From NCBI GenBank assembly GCA_028698335.1, contig JAQVDP010000001.1, positions 62,001 through 126,000 of the forward strand: a stretch of DNA of 64,000 nt, given 5' to 3'. Shown here in pieces: positions 56,221 to 64,000 of the stretch. Source of the stretch: Nevskiales bacterium. Lineage in GTDB: Bacteria > Pseudomonadota > Gammaproteobacteria > Nevskiales > Nevskiaceae. The translations under genes and the position numbers were made by a program. Positions within the stretch are counted from its first letter, which is position 1. Every line of letters begins with the position of its first letter. The notes beneath the pieces were generated by a model that made no database searches, was not told where the DNA came from, and worked only from the letters and a program-made list of their open reading frames with translations.

Positions 56221-56754
56221 ATGCCCGACCCCTCATACACGCGTTACCGCCGCATCGCCGGCTGGTTGCCGTTCTTCACCCTGGAGGACCGACTCTATGG
56301 TGTGCTGGTGTTCGGCGTCTGCGCGCCGCTGGTGACGCTGTCCTGCTTCCTGATCTTCAGCCCCGGCAACTGGAGCCTGGGCAGCCTGGTGGCCACGGTG
56401 CTGACCGGAACGGTCGTCGCCCTCGGCACGTCGATGTGGATCGTCACCCAGCTGCTGACCCCGCTGCGTCAGGTCCGGCACACCCTCAGCCGCTACCGCG
56501 ACGAACGCGGACTGCTCAATCTGCCGCGCGAGATCGACGACGACTGCGGCGAGCTGATGGCCGATCTGCACTCGCTGATCCAGCACAGTGAACGCCAGCG
56601 CGCGCACCTGGAGACCGTGCACTCGATCGCCAGCGCGCACGCCGACCGCGTGCTTGCGGCCGACAACGCGGCGGCGGCGCCCCACAGCGACAAGGTGGTG
56701 CCGCTGCGCCCCGCCGCCCGGGCCGCGCGCAGCCACACCCAGCCCAGCGCCTGA
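56221..56754 (+). CDS. Small membrane protein with HAMP-like domain
   Basis: A 177-residue protein. Two transmembrane helices (LYGVLVFGVCAPLVTLSCFLI and GSLVATVLTGTVVALGTSMWIV) precede a HAMP-like helix pair (LLTPLRQVRHTLSRYRDERG to DDCGELMADLHSLIQ) and a disordered Ala-rich tail. The ATG at 56221 has GGAG six bases upstream. It has no kinase, cyclase or MCP output domain. It may be a stand-alone signalling adaptor; the function is unknown. Confidence 0.75.
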   Translation: MPDPSYTRYRRIAGWLPFFTLEDRLYGVLVFGVCAPLVTLSCFLIFSPGNWSLGSLVATVLTGTVVALGTSMWIVTQLLTPLRQVRHTLSRYRDERGLLNLPREIDDDCGELMADLHSLIQHSERQRAHLETVHSIASAHADRVLAADNAAAAPHSDKVVPLRPAARAARSHTQPSA

Positions 56755-56763
56755 CCCCCGGGC

Positions 56764-58299
56764 TCAGGCGTCCGTCACCCCGGCGCGCCCGGCTTCCAGG
56801 GCGAAGCTCCGCACCCGCACGACCGGGCTGGCCGGATCCCTGACGTCGGCGACCCCGAACCATTCGACCCGCCCCTCGCGCCGCGTCAGCGTGCAGCAGG
56901 TATAGCCGCGCTGGCGCGACTCGAACGCGTGGACGTGCGGGTTGTGCGGCAGATCCGCCGCGAACGCCGCGTACGGCACGCCGCGCGAGCTGATCGAGGT
57001 GGTCACGATCTCGGTCGCCAGCGCCCGTCCCTCCGGCCCGTCGCGCAGTTCGCTGGCCCACCAGGAATGGATGTCGCCGCCGAAGACCAGCGGCGCGCCG
57101 ACGCCGCTGGTGGCGATGTCGGCCAGCAGGCGGCCGCGCGCGGCCGGGTAGCCGTCCCAGCCGTCGGTCCACCAGCGGGCCTCGCCGTCCTGACGGCGCT
57201 CGAACGGCGCCAGCATCAGCGACTGCACCAGCAGCGGCCACACCCCGCTGTCTTCCCGCAGGCGCCCGGCCAGCCACCGCTCCTGCACCGCGCCGAGCAT
57301 CGTGCGCCCGGCGCGCGTGCGTTCGCGGCAGGCCGCGTTGCGGCCACCGCCCCAGGTTTCGGTCGCACAGGGCTGGCGGTCCCGATACTGGCGGGTATCG
57401 AGCAGATGGAGCGTCGCCAGATCGCCGACGCGGCAGCTGCGGAACAGCGGCATGCCGCCGGCTACCGGACGCGCGCCGCGGCGCAGCGGCATGTGTTCGT
57501 ACCAGGCCTGGTAGGCGGCGGCCCGGCGCAGCGCGAAACGCTCCGGCGGCGTCGCCCCGAACGCGGTCGGCGGCCACAGGCCGGCATAGTCGTTGGTGAC
57601 GTCGTGGTCGTCCCAGACGCCCATCCAGGGATGCCGCGCATGCGCGCGCTGCAGGTCCGGATCGCGCTTGTAGACCGCATGCCGTCGGCGGTACCCGTCC
57701 AGATCCACCGGCTCCGGATGCCCGTGCGCGCGCACCGGCGCCTTGAGATTGGACTCGTAGAGGTAGTCGCCCAGATGCAGGACCAGATCCAGATCCTGCC
57801 CGGCCATGTGGCGGTACGCGGCGTAGTAGCCGTCCTCGTAGTGCTGGCAGCTGGCCAGGGCCAGGCGCAGGCGCTCGCCGCCGGTGACCGGCAGGGTCCG
57901 CGACCAGCCGCTGCGGCTGCGCATCGCGCCGGCACTGAAGCGATAGGCATACGACCGCCCCGGCGGCAGACCGGAGACTTCGACGTGGACCGAATGCCCC
58001 CATTCGGGCAGGGCGTGGGCGGTCCCACGCCGGAGGACCCGCCGGAAGTGATCGTCGCCGGCGACCTCCCAGTCGACCTCGATCGGCACCGGCGGCAGCG
58101 GGGCGCCATCCTCCGGCAGCAGCCGCGTCCAGATCACGAAGCCGTCGGCGGCGGGCTCGCCGGATGCGACGCCGAGCGTGAACGGATCGGCGCGGCCGGC
58201 GTAGCGTTGCGGCCGCGCGGCAACGCCGCCGCTCAGGCCCAGCCCGCACAGCCCGGCGGCGGCGAGCAGGAAACGGCGGCGGCGCGGATCGTGGGTCAT
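56764..58299 (-). CDS. phoD: PhoD-like alkaline phosphatase/phosphodiesterase, Tat-exported
   Basis: A 511-residue metallophosphatase of the PhoD family. The Tat signal is RRRRFLLAAAGLCGLGLSGG. The N-terminal FTLGVASGEPAADGFVIWTRL domain is followed by LASCQHYEDGYYAAYRHM, LVLHLGDYLYE, GVWDDHDVTNDYAG and FGGDIHSWWASEL, the metal-binding residues of PhoD. It releases phosphate from phosphodiesters and monoesters outside the cytoplasmic membrane. No Pho box was sought with certainty. Confidence 0.93.
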   Translation of the reverse strand: MTHDPRRRRFLLAAAGLCGLGLSGGVAARPQRYAGRADPFTLGVASGEPAADGFVIWTRLLPEDGAPLPPVPIEVDWEVAGDDHFRRVLRRGTAHALPEWGHSVHVEVSGLPPGRSYAYRFSAGAMRSRSGWSRTLPVTGGERLRLALASCQHYEDGYYAAYRHMAGQDLDLVLHLGDYLYESNLKAPVRAHGHPEPVDLDGYRRRHAVYKRDPDLQRAHARHPWMGVWDDHDVTNDYAGLWPPTAFGATPPERFALRRAAAYQAWYEHMPLRRGARPVAGGMPLFRSCRVGDLATLHLLDTRQYRDRQPCATETWGGGRNAACRERTRAGRTMLGAVQERWLAGRLREDSGVWPLLVQSLMLAPFERRQDGEARWWTDGWDGYPAARGRLLADIATSGVGAPLVFGGDIHSWWASELRDGPEGRALATEIVTTSISSRGVPYAAFAADLPHNPHVHAFESRQRGYTCCTLTRREGRVEWFGVADVRDPASPVVRVRSFALEAGRAGVTDA

Positions 58300-58357
58300 G
58301 CCGTCGAGCCTGCCGGATGCAGATGACGCCGGCTTGAATCCCTTGCGGCCGGCCGCC

Positions 58358-59539
58358 TCAGGACTCGACCGAAACCGCCGCCGCCGCGCGCCGCGCCTTG
58401 TCGCGCGCCGCATCGATCGAATCCGCGCGCGCCAGCGCCACGCCCATGCGCCGCTTGCCGCCGATCTCCGGCTTGCCGAACAGGCGCAGCTGGGTGTCGG
58501 GCTCGGCCAGCGCCGCAGCGGCGCCGAGGAAACGCGGCGCCTTGATGTCGCCTTCGCAGACGATCGCGCAGGACGCCGACGCGCCGTGCTGGCGGATCGC
58601 CGGAATCGGCAGGCCGAGGATCGCGCGGACGTGCAGCGCGAACTCCGAAAGATCCTGCGAGATCAGCGTCACCAGCCCGGTGTCGTGCGGACGCGGCGAC
58701 ACCTCCGAGAAGATCACCGCGTCGCCCTTGACGAACAGCTCGACGCCGAACAGGCCGTGCCCGCCGAGCGCGCCGGTGATCGCCGCGGCGATGTGCTGCG
58801 CGCGCTCCAGCGCCGTCGCGCTCATCGGATGCGGCTGCCACGACTCGCGGTAGTCGCCGTCGACCTGCAGATGCCCGATCGGCGCGCAGAACGACGTCGA
58901 TCCGCCGTGGCGCACGGTCAGCAGGGTGATCTCGTAGTCGAAGTCGACGAAGCCCTCGACGATGACACGGCCGGCGCCGGCGCGCCCACCGGCCTGGGCG
59001 TAGTCCCAGGCGCGCTGCACGTCGTCCTGCGTGCGCAGGGTCGACTGGCCCTTGCCGGACGAGGACATCACCGGCTTGACCACGCAGGGCAGTCCGATCT
59101 GCGCGACGGCGGCGCTGTAGTCCTCGAAACTGTCGGCGAAGCGGTACGGCGAGGTCGGCAGGCCCAGTTCCTCGGCGGCGAGGCGGCGGATGCCCTCGCG
59201 GTCCATCGTCAGGCGCGCGGCACGCGCGGTCGGGATCACGGTATAGCCCTCGGCCTCGAGATCCAGCAGCGTCGGCGTATGGATCGCCTCGATCTCGGGC
59301 ACGATGAAATCCGGGCGCTCCAGCTCGACCACCCGGCGCAGCTCGGCGCCGTCGAGCATCGGGATCACATGGCTGCGATGCGCAACCTGCATCGCCGGCG
59401 CGTCGGCATAGCGATCCACGGCGATGCATTCGATCCCGTAGCGCTGCGCCTCGATCACGACTTCCTTGCCCAGCTCGCCACTGCCGAGCATGAGCATGCG
59501 CGTGGCCTGGGGCGACAGCGGCGTTCCGAAACAGGTCAT
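58358..59539 (-). CDS. purT: Formate-dependent phosphoribosylglycinamide formyltransferase PurT
   Basis: A 393-residue ATP-grasp enzyme that adds formate to GAR in purine synthesis without folate. [19 protein letters not shown] is the GAR/PreATP region, [14 protein letters not shown] and [15 protein letters not shown] (ATP lysine, P-loop-like) follow, then [14 protein letters not shown] and [10 protein letters not shown]. The length matches E. coli PurT (392). The ATG at 59539 has GGAAA upstream; an in-frame ATG at 59572 is less likely. Confidence 0.97.
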   Translation of the reverse strand: MTCFGTPLSPQATRMLMLGSGELGKEVVIEAQRYGIECIAVDRYADAPAMQVAHRSHVIPMLDGAELRRVVELERPDFIVPEIEAIHTPTLLDLEAEGYTVIPTARAARLTMDREGIRRLAAEELGLPTSPYRFADSFEDYSAAVAQIGLPCVVKPVMSSSGKGQSTLRTQDDVQRAWDYAQAGGRAGAGRVIVEGFVDFDYEITLLTVRHGGSTSFCAPIGHLQVDGDYRESWQPHPMSATALERAQHIAAAITGALGGHGLFGVELFVKGDAVIFSEVSPRPHDTGLVTLISQDLSEFALHVRAILGLPIPAIRQHGASASCAIVCEGDIKAPRFLGAAAALAEPDTQLRLFGKPEIGGKRRMGVALARADSIDAARDKARRAAAAVSVES

Positions 59540-59685
59540 GGGGATTTCCGGTGGCGGGGACAGGGTCGGCATTCTAACGGTGCCCTGGGTGTTTTCACGT
59601 CCCCCGGCGTCACACGGCGGGAGTAAGCTACTGCGTAACGGCCCGCCCCGGCGAACCGTCCCCCCCGGCTCCACCATACGAACAC

Positions 59686-61134
59686 ATGCACCGCAGAACG
59701 AAGATCGTCGCCACCCTGGGTCCCGCCACCGACGATCCGTCGGTGCTCGAAAAAGTCATCGGCGCCGGCGTCGATGTCGTCCGTCTGAACTTCTCGCATG
59801 GCAGCGCCGAGGATCACATGCAGCGGGCGCGGCAGGTGCGCACGGTCGCGCAGCATCTGGGCGTCGACGTCGGCATCCTCGCCGATCTACAGGGTCCGAA
59901 GATCCGCATCGAATCCTTCGTCAACGGCACGGTCGACCTCAAGGAAGGGCAGACCTTCACCCTCGACACCGCGCTGGGGACCCACGCCGGCGACGAGACC
60001 GTGGTCGGCTGCGCTTACGCCGAACTGCCACGCGACGTCGAACCCGGCGACGTGCTGCTGCTCAACGATGGCGCGATCTCGATGCGGGTCGACGAGGTCG
60101 TCGACACCCGGATCGTCTGCACCGTGCTCAACGCCGGCACCCTGTCCAACCGCAAGGGCATCAACAAGCAGGGCGGCGGCCTGTCGGCGGCGGCACTGAC
60201 CGACAAGGACAAGGAGGACATCCGCACCGCCGCGGCGCTCGACGTCGACTTCATCGCGGTGTCGTTTCCGCGTTCGGCGGCGGACATGCAGCAGGCCCGC
60301 GAACTGGCGCGCGACGCCGGCAGCAATGCGGCGCTGGTCGCCAAGATCGAGCGCGCCGAGGCGCTGACCGGCCTGCGCGACCTGGTCGCCGCCAGCGACG
60401 TGGTGATGGTCGCACGCGGCGATCTGGGCGTGGAGATCGGCGACGCCGAACTCCCCGGCTGGCAGAAGCGCATCATCGCCGAGGCGCGCGAGCAGAACAA
60501 AATGGTGATCACCGCGACGCAGATGATGGAATCGATGATCCAGAGTCCGATCCCGACCCGCGCCGAGGTGCTCGACGTCGCCAACGCGGTCATGGACGGC
60601 ACCGACGCGGTGATGCTGTCGGCCGAAACCGCCGCCGGCAGGTATCCGGTCAAGGTGGTGCAGGCGATGGCGCGCGTCTGCGTCGGCGCCGAGGCCAGCA
60701 TGGTCGAACCGCCGCAGCGCACGCTCAAGCCGATCGACGTGCACTTCGAACGGACCGACGAGGCGATCGCGATGGCGACGGCCTGGACCGCCCGCAACAT
60801 GCACGCCACCGCGATCGTCGCGCTGACCGAATCCGGAGCCACCGCGCAGATGATGTCGCGCAGCGAGACCCGGATTCCGATCTACGCGCTGACCCGCCAC
60901 GAGAAGACCCGGCGCCGCATGGCGCTGTGCCGCGGCGTCTATCCGGTGCCGTTCATGCCGAGCACGCTCGAAAGCCTGGTGCAGACGCGCGAGGCCATCG
61001 ACGGTCTGAAGTACCGCGGCGCGCTGTGCGACGGCGACCGCGTACTGCTGACCAAGGGCGACGGCAGCGGCTCGGGTGGCACCAACTCGATGAAGATCAT
61101 TCGCGTCGGCGATCCGGGCGGCGACGGCAGCTGA
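59686..61134 (+). CDS. pyk: Pyruvate kinase
   Basis: A 482-residue enzyme for the last glycolytic step. [67 protein letters not shown] and [10 protein letters not shown] are all classical pyruvate kinase motifs, with the K+/Mg2+ and PEP-binding residues. The C-terminal domain has the usual allosteric fold. It is a single gene in front of ugpQ. Confidence 0.98.
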   Translation: MHRRTKIVATLGPATDDPSVLEKVIGAGVDVVRLNFSHGSAEDHMQRARQVRTVAQHLGVDVGILADLQGPKIRIESFVNGTVDLKEGQTFTLDTALGTHAGDETVVGCAYAELPRDVEPGDVLLLNDGAISMRVDEVVDTRIVCTVLNAGTLSNRKGINKQGGGLSAAALTDKDKEDIRTAAALDVDFIAVSFPRSAADMQQARELARDAGSNAALVAKIERAEALTGLRDLVAASDVVMVARGDLGVEIGDAELPGWQKRIIAEAREQNKMVITATQMMESMIQSPIPTRAEVLDVANAVMDGTDAVMLSAETAAGRYPVKVVQAMARVCVGAEASMVEPPQRTLKPIDVHFERTDEAIAMATAWTARNMHATAIVALTESGATAQMMSRSETRIPIYALTRHEKTRRRMALCRGVYPVPFMPSTLESLVQTREAIDGLKYRGALCDGDRVLLTKGDGSGSGGTNSMKIIRVGDPGGDGS

Positions 61135-61224
61135 ACGTCCGCGCCGGCGGCAGGTGAGCCGCGCCTCGAAGCGGAGTAGGCTTGGCCCGTAGGCCACAAG
61201 GCCCCGGCCACACGTGGAGGCCCC

Positions 61225-61944
61225 ATGAACGACGATTCCGCATCCGGGATCCCGCGCCGCCTGACCGCGATCGGACATCGCGGGGCGGCCGGACACGCCC
61301 CCGAGAACACGCTGCTGTCGATCGACACCGCGATCCGGCTCGGCGCGCAGTGGGTCGAGTTCGACGTCCAGCATCACGACGGCGAACTGTGGCTGATGCA
61401 CGACCTGCATCTGGACCGCACCACCAACGGCAGCGGCCTGCTCACCGCGCACCCGGCCGCGGAGCTGCGCCGGCTCGACGCCGGCCAGGGCGAGCCGATC
61501 CCGACGCTGGTCGATGCGCTGGACCTGATCGAGCAGCGCATCGGCGTGAACATCGAACTGAAGTCCTGGAACGGCTGCGCCGCCGCGGTCGCGGCGTGTC
61601 TGCGCGACTACCTCGCCGACGGCTGGCCCGCCGAACGCCTGCTGGTGTCCTCGTTCCACCTGCCGGAGCTGTGGGAGTTCAAGCAGCTGCTGCCGGAAGT
61701 GCCCCTCGGCGTGCTGTATTGCGGGGTGCCGCTGGAATGGGCCGGCCTGGCCGCCGAGATCGGCGCCCGCTGCCTCAACGTCTCGGCCGAGTTCGTCGAC
61801 ACCAAACTGATCGCCGACGCCCACGAGCGCGATCTGCAGCTCAACGTCTACACCGTCAACCGCGTCGACGATCTCGAACGGCTCGCGGCAATGGGGGTCG
61901 ACGGCGTGTTCAGCGACTTCCCCGATCGCGTTCTGGCGCTCTGA
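61225..61944 (+). CDS. ugpQ: Glycerophosphodiester phosphodiesterase (UgpQ type, cytoplasmic)
   Basis: A 239-residue TIM-barrel enzyme. GHRGAAGHAPENTL carries the catalytic His/Arg-Gly, WVEFDVQHHDGELWLMHDL has the Glu-Asp metal site and second His, and NIELKSW follows. It lacks a signal peptide, so it is the cytoplasmic UgpQ-like type that yields glycerol-3-phosphate from phospholipid breakdown. It follows pyk by 90 bp. Confidence 0.95.
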   Translation: MNDDSASGIPRRLTAIGHRGAAGHAPENTLLSIDTAIRLGAQWVEFDVQHHDGELWLMHDLHLDRTTNGSGLLTAHPAAELRRLDAGQGEPIPTLVDALDLIEQRIGVNIELKSWNGCAAAVAACLRDYLADGWPAERLLVSSFHLPELWEFKQLLPEVPLGVLYCGVPLEWAGLAAEIGARCLNVSAEFVDTKLIADAHERDLQLNVYTVNRVDDLERLAAMGVDGVFSDFPDRVLAL

Positions 61945-62014
61945 GCGCGCGGCCGCTGCGGATCCCCGCAAGCGCATCGCCTCAACCGCGGCGATCGGCC
62001 ATAATGCGGATGTC

Positions 62015-62395
62015 ATGTACTCGACTTTCCGACCCGCACGTCTGCACCTGATCGCGCTGCTCGCGGCGCTGATGCAGCTGTGGGTGGCCGTCGCCCAGGG
62101 CGGCATGGCCACGGGATTCGAGGGCGGCCCGTTCTGCGGCGACGGCTACAGCGACCGCGGCGCCGCGCTGCGCGCCCAGTTGCCGCCCGAACTGCGCATC
62201 GCCACCGACTTCGCGCAGCTCGTTCCCGAGGACTGCGAACTGTGCTGCCCGCTGTGCAGCCCGGTGGTTCCGAGCACTCCCGAGACGGCGTACCAGCCGT
62301 CCGCGTCCACGCCGACAACGCCGGCCCCGATCGCCATCGGCGCGCCGGTCACGCGGACGGCACTGCGACCGCCCGTCCGCGGACCCCCAGCCTGA
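62015..62395 (+). CDS. Exported DUF2946-like protein, probably copper related
   Basis: A 126-residue protein with an N-terminal hydrophobic helix (LHLIALLAALMQLWVAVA) acting as signal or anchor. A Cys-rich motif CELCCPLCSP follows near residues 74-83. A proline/threonine-rich C-terminus ends the protein. The pattern resembles DUF2946 proteins, which are often encoded in front of TonB-dependent copper receptors, as here. The cysteines could bind a metal ion. Confidence 0.7.
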   Translation: MYSTFRPARLHLIALLAALMQLWVAVAQGGMATGFEGGPFCGDGYSDRGAALRAQLPPELRIATDFAQLVPEDCELCCPLCSPVVPSTPETAYQPSASTPTTPAPIAIGAPVTRTALRPPVRGPPA

Positions 62396-62542
62396 GCTGA
62401 GCCCACGCTCTGTACCGCCCGCCCGCGCTTCCCGAGTGCGCGGGTGGGCGTGCATGCGCCTCCCGCACAGCCTTGTCCGGCAGTGGCGCTTCCGGTCCCG
62501 CAACCCCCTCATTGATCAACACGCCCCTCAGGAGACGTGAAC

Positions 62543-64000
62543 ATGTCCCATCGGCACCTGCGCCCCTTCGCGCGTGCGATTCTTCCGCTGACCCTGGCCA
62601 CCGCTCCGGCATTCGCCGAAGAGCCGGCCCGGCTGTCCGACGTCACCGTCGAGGCCGAAGCCTCCGACGCCTACACGATCGACCCCACGCATCAGGCCGA
62701 ACCGTCCCCGGACGTCGGCGCCCTGCTCAACCGCGCGCCCGGCGCCCAGGTCAACCGCAACGGCTCGCTGACCGGCATCGCGCAGTACCGCGGCCTGTAC
62801 GGCGATCGCGTCAACGTCGTCGTCGACGGCATGAATATCAATGCCGCCTGCACCAATTCGATGGACCCGCCGCTGTCGCACATCCCCGGCGCCCAGCTCG
62901 AAAAGCTCACCGTGATCCGCGGCATCGCGCCGGTCAGCTCCGGTCTGGAGACGATGGGCGGCACGATCATCGCCGAGTCGCGCAACGGCGATTTCGGCGA
63001 CAGCGATGCGTTCGAGCAGCACGGTGAACTGAGCATGGGCGGCGCCAGCGTCAACGACGCCTATGACCTGTCCGGGCTCGGCTGGGTCGCCAACCGCAAC
63101 CACAAGCTCTACGGCGCCGCGAGCCGCGAGGTCGGCAGCGACGCCCGCTTCGCCGACGGCAAGATCACTCCGACCGAGTACGTCCGCAACCGCTATTCGC
63201 TTGGCTACGCGGTACGCTTCGGCACCCAGGAGCTGGCCGTCGACGTCGGCCGCAACGACACCGGCAAGTCCGGCACGCCGTCGCTGCCGATGGACATCAC
63301 CTTCGCCGACACCCATCTGGCCAAGGTCGACTGGCGCGGCGTGTTCGGCGAATACCAGCTGCACGCGTCGGTCGGCTATTCGCAGATCGACCACGAGATG
63401 GACAACTACACGCTGCGCACGCCGCCGAACAACGCGACGCGGCTGTCGGTCACCGACTCCAGCGGACTCGGCTACAAGTTCGAGACGACCTTCAAGGCCT
63501 TCGACGGCGACCTGAAGCTCGGTCTCGACGGCCACATGGCATCGCACAACGCGACGATCCACGACCCGGTCAACAATCCGAACTTCTACGTCGACAACTT
63601 CAACGACATCAGCCGCGACCGCTACGGCCTGTTCAGCGAGTGGAGCGGCCTGGTCGGCGAGCTGTGGACGATGGAACTGGGGCTGCGCTACACCCAGGTG
63701 CAGATGGACGCCGGCGAGGTCCGCCACTTCATGTACATGATGAACCCGGCGATCATGGCCCTGCAGGACCGTTTCAACGGCGCCGATCGCAGCCAGACCG
63801 ACAACAACGTCGACTGGGTCCTGCAGTTCGGCCGGCCGCTGACGCAGCAGACCGCGTTCGTCGCCGGCATCGCCCGCAAGACGCGTTCGCCGTCGTACCA
63901 GGAACGCTATCTGTGGCTGCCGATGCAGGCCACCGCCGGCCTCGCCGACGGCCACAACTATGTCGGCGACATCGGGCTGAACCCGGAAGTCTCGCACCAG
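62543..64000 (+). CDS. TonB-dependent copper receptor (OprC/NosA-like), cut by window edge
   Basis: About 486 residues are visible; the C-terminus is missing. The signal peptide ends near PAFAEE, and LSDVTVEAEASD may be the TonB box. The plug shows VGALLNRAPGAQVNRNGSLT, VDGMNINAACTNSMDPPLSH and KLTVIRGIAPVSSG. The Ala-Cys-x-Asn-x-Met-Asp-Pro-Pro-Leu pattern is diagnostic of the OprC/NosA copper-receptor group. The ATG at 62543 follows AGGAGACG. It imports copper across the outer membrane with energy from TonB. Confidence 0.9.
   Translation, partial: MSHRHLRPFARAILPLTLATAPAFAEEPARLSDVTVEAEASDAYTIDPTHQAEPSPDVGALLNRAPGAQVNRNGSLTGIAQYRGLYGDRVNVVVDGMNINAACTNSMDPPLSHIPGAQLEKLTVIRGIAPVSSGLETMGGTIIAESRNGDFGDSDAFEQHGELSMGGASVNDAYDLSGLGWVANRNHKLYGAASREVGSDARFADGKITPTEYVRNRYSLGYAVRFGTQELAVDVGRNDTGKSGTPSLPMDITFADTHLAKVDWRGVFGEYQLHASVGYSQIDHEMDNYTLRTPPNNATRLSVTDSSGLGYKFETTFKAFDGDLKLGLDGHMASHNATIHDPVNNPNFYVDNFNDISRDRYGLFSEWSGLVGELWTMELGLRYTQVQMDAGEVRHFMYMMNPAIMALQDRFNGADRSQTDNNVDWVLQFGRPLTQQTAFVAGIARKTRSPSYQERYLWLPMQATAGLADGHNYVGDIGLNPEVSHQ

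Overview
The window is about 68% G+C and densely packed with bacterial genes on both strands. It looks like a piece of a Gram-negative chromosome. TonB-dependent receptors, Tat- and Sec-exported enzymes, a RegB/RegA-type redox two-component system, a class II-like PHA synthase, a PurT-type transformylase and an AlkB/XylM-family hydroxylase all point to an aerobic, metabolically versatile, probably hydrocarbon-degrading proteobacterium. A gammaproteobacterium of the Nevskiales/Xanthomonadales type is plausible but is inferred from gene content only. I saw no rRNA, tRNA or CRISPR array.

Layout. (1) 1-9538, minus strand: an eight-gene operon that reads HyuA-like, small zinc-motif subunit, HyuA-like, HyuB-like, short-chain dehydrogenase, unknown 279 aa, DUF3237, and an acetoacetyl/benzoylacetate-CoA ligase-like gene cut by the window edge. 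Order and sizes resemble the acetophenone carboxylase (apcABCDE-bal, with a ped-like dehydrogenase) pathway of anaerobic ethylbenzene degraders. (2) 9539-10900: a lower-GC gap with a small Mu-like prophage remnant (end of an F-like gene and a frameshifted G-like gene). (3) 10902-13637: a MalT/LuxR-type ATP-dependent regulator. (4) 13696-19850: GNAT plus RLAN/RimK-type ATP-grasp pair, FecR-SPOR protein, glycosyltransferase, an exported unknown and a CorA-type transporter. (5) katG. (6) 22573-31672: RegB/RegA-like pair followed by a TonB receptor, an ExbB-like channel protein, DUF2149 and a CobN-like chelatase with a signal peptide and C-terminal membrane anchor. This set resembles the Bacteroidales hmu haem-uptake/dechelation locus. 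(7) 31741-34718: TetR regulator divergent from a ferredoxin-reductase (frameshifted as given) and an AlkB/XylM-type hydroxylase. (8) 34876-45318: PhaC-like hydrolase, mdh, YbbP/YbbA/TesA, and a lipid-modification cluster (flavin oxidase, DUF1365, Cfa-like methyltransferase, DUF1475, DUF2062). (9) 45328-50673: phospholipase C with a small lipoprotein, ArsC, dihaem cytochrome c, and an ODP-type diiron protein overlapping a soluble MCP-like protein. (10) 50999-54067: MaoC hydratase, PhaC, PhaZ. (11) 54143-64000: typA, HAMP protein, phoD-like, purT, pyk, ugpQ, and a copper-type TonB receptor cut by the right edge.

Together the genes describe ketone/hydrocarbon activation, carbon storage as medium-chain PHA, redox and oxygen sensing, and metal or tetrapyrrole acquisition. 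The most interesting loci are the apc-like operon with its unexpected regulator type, the hmu-like exported CobN locus next to RegBA, and the ODP/MCP oxygen-sensing pair. Translations used here were read from the given sequence; family names come from recognised motifs, not from database searches.
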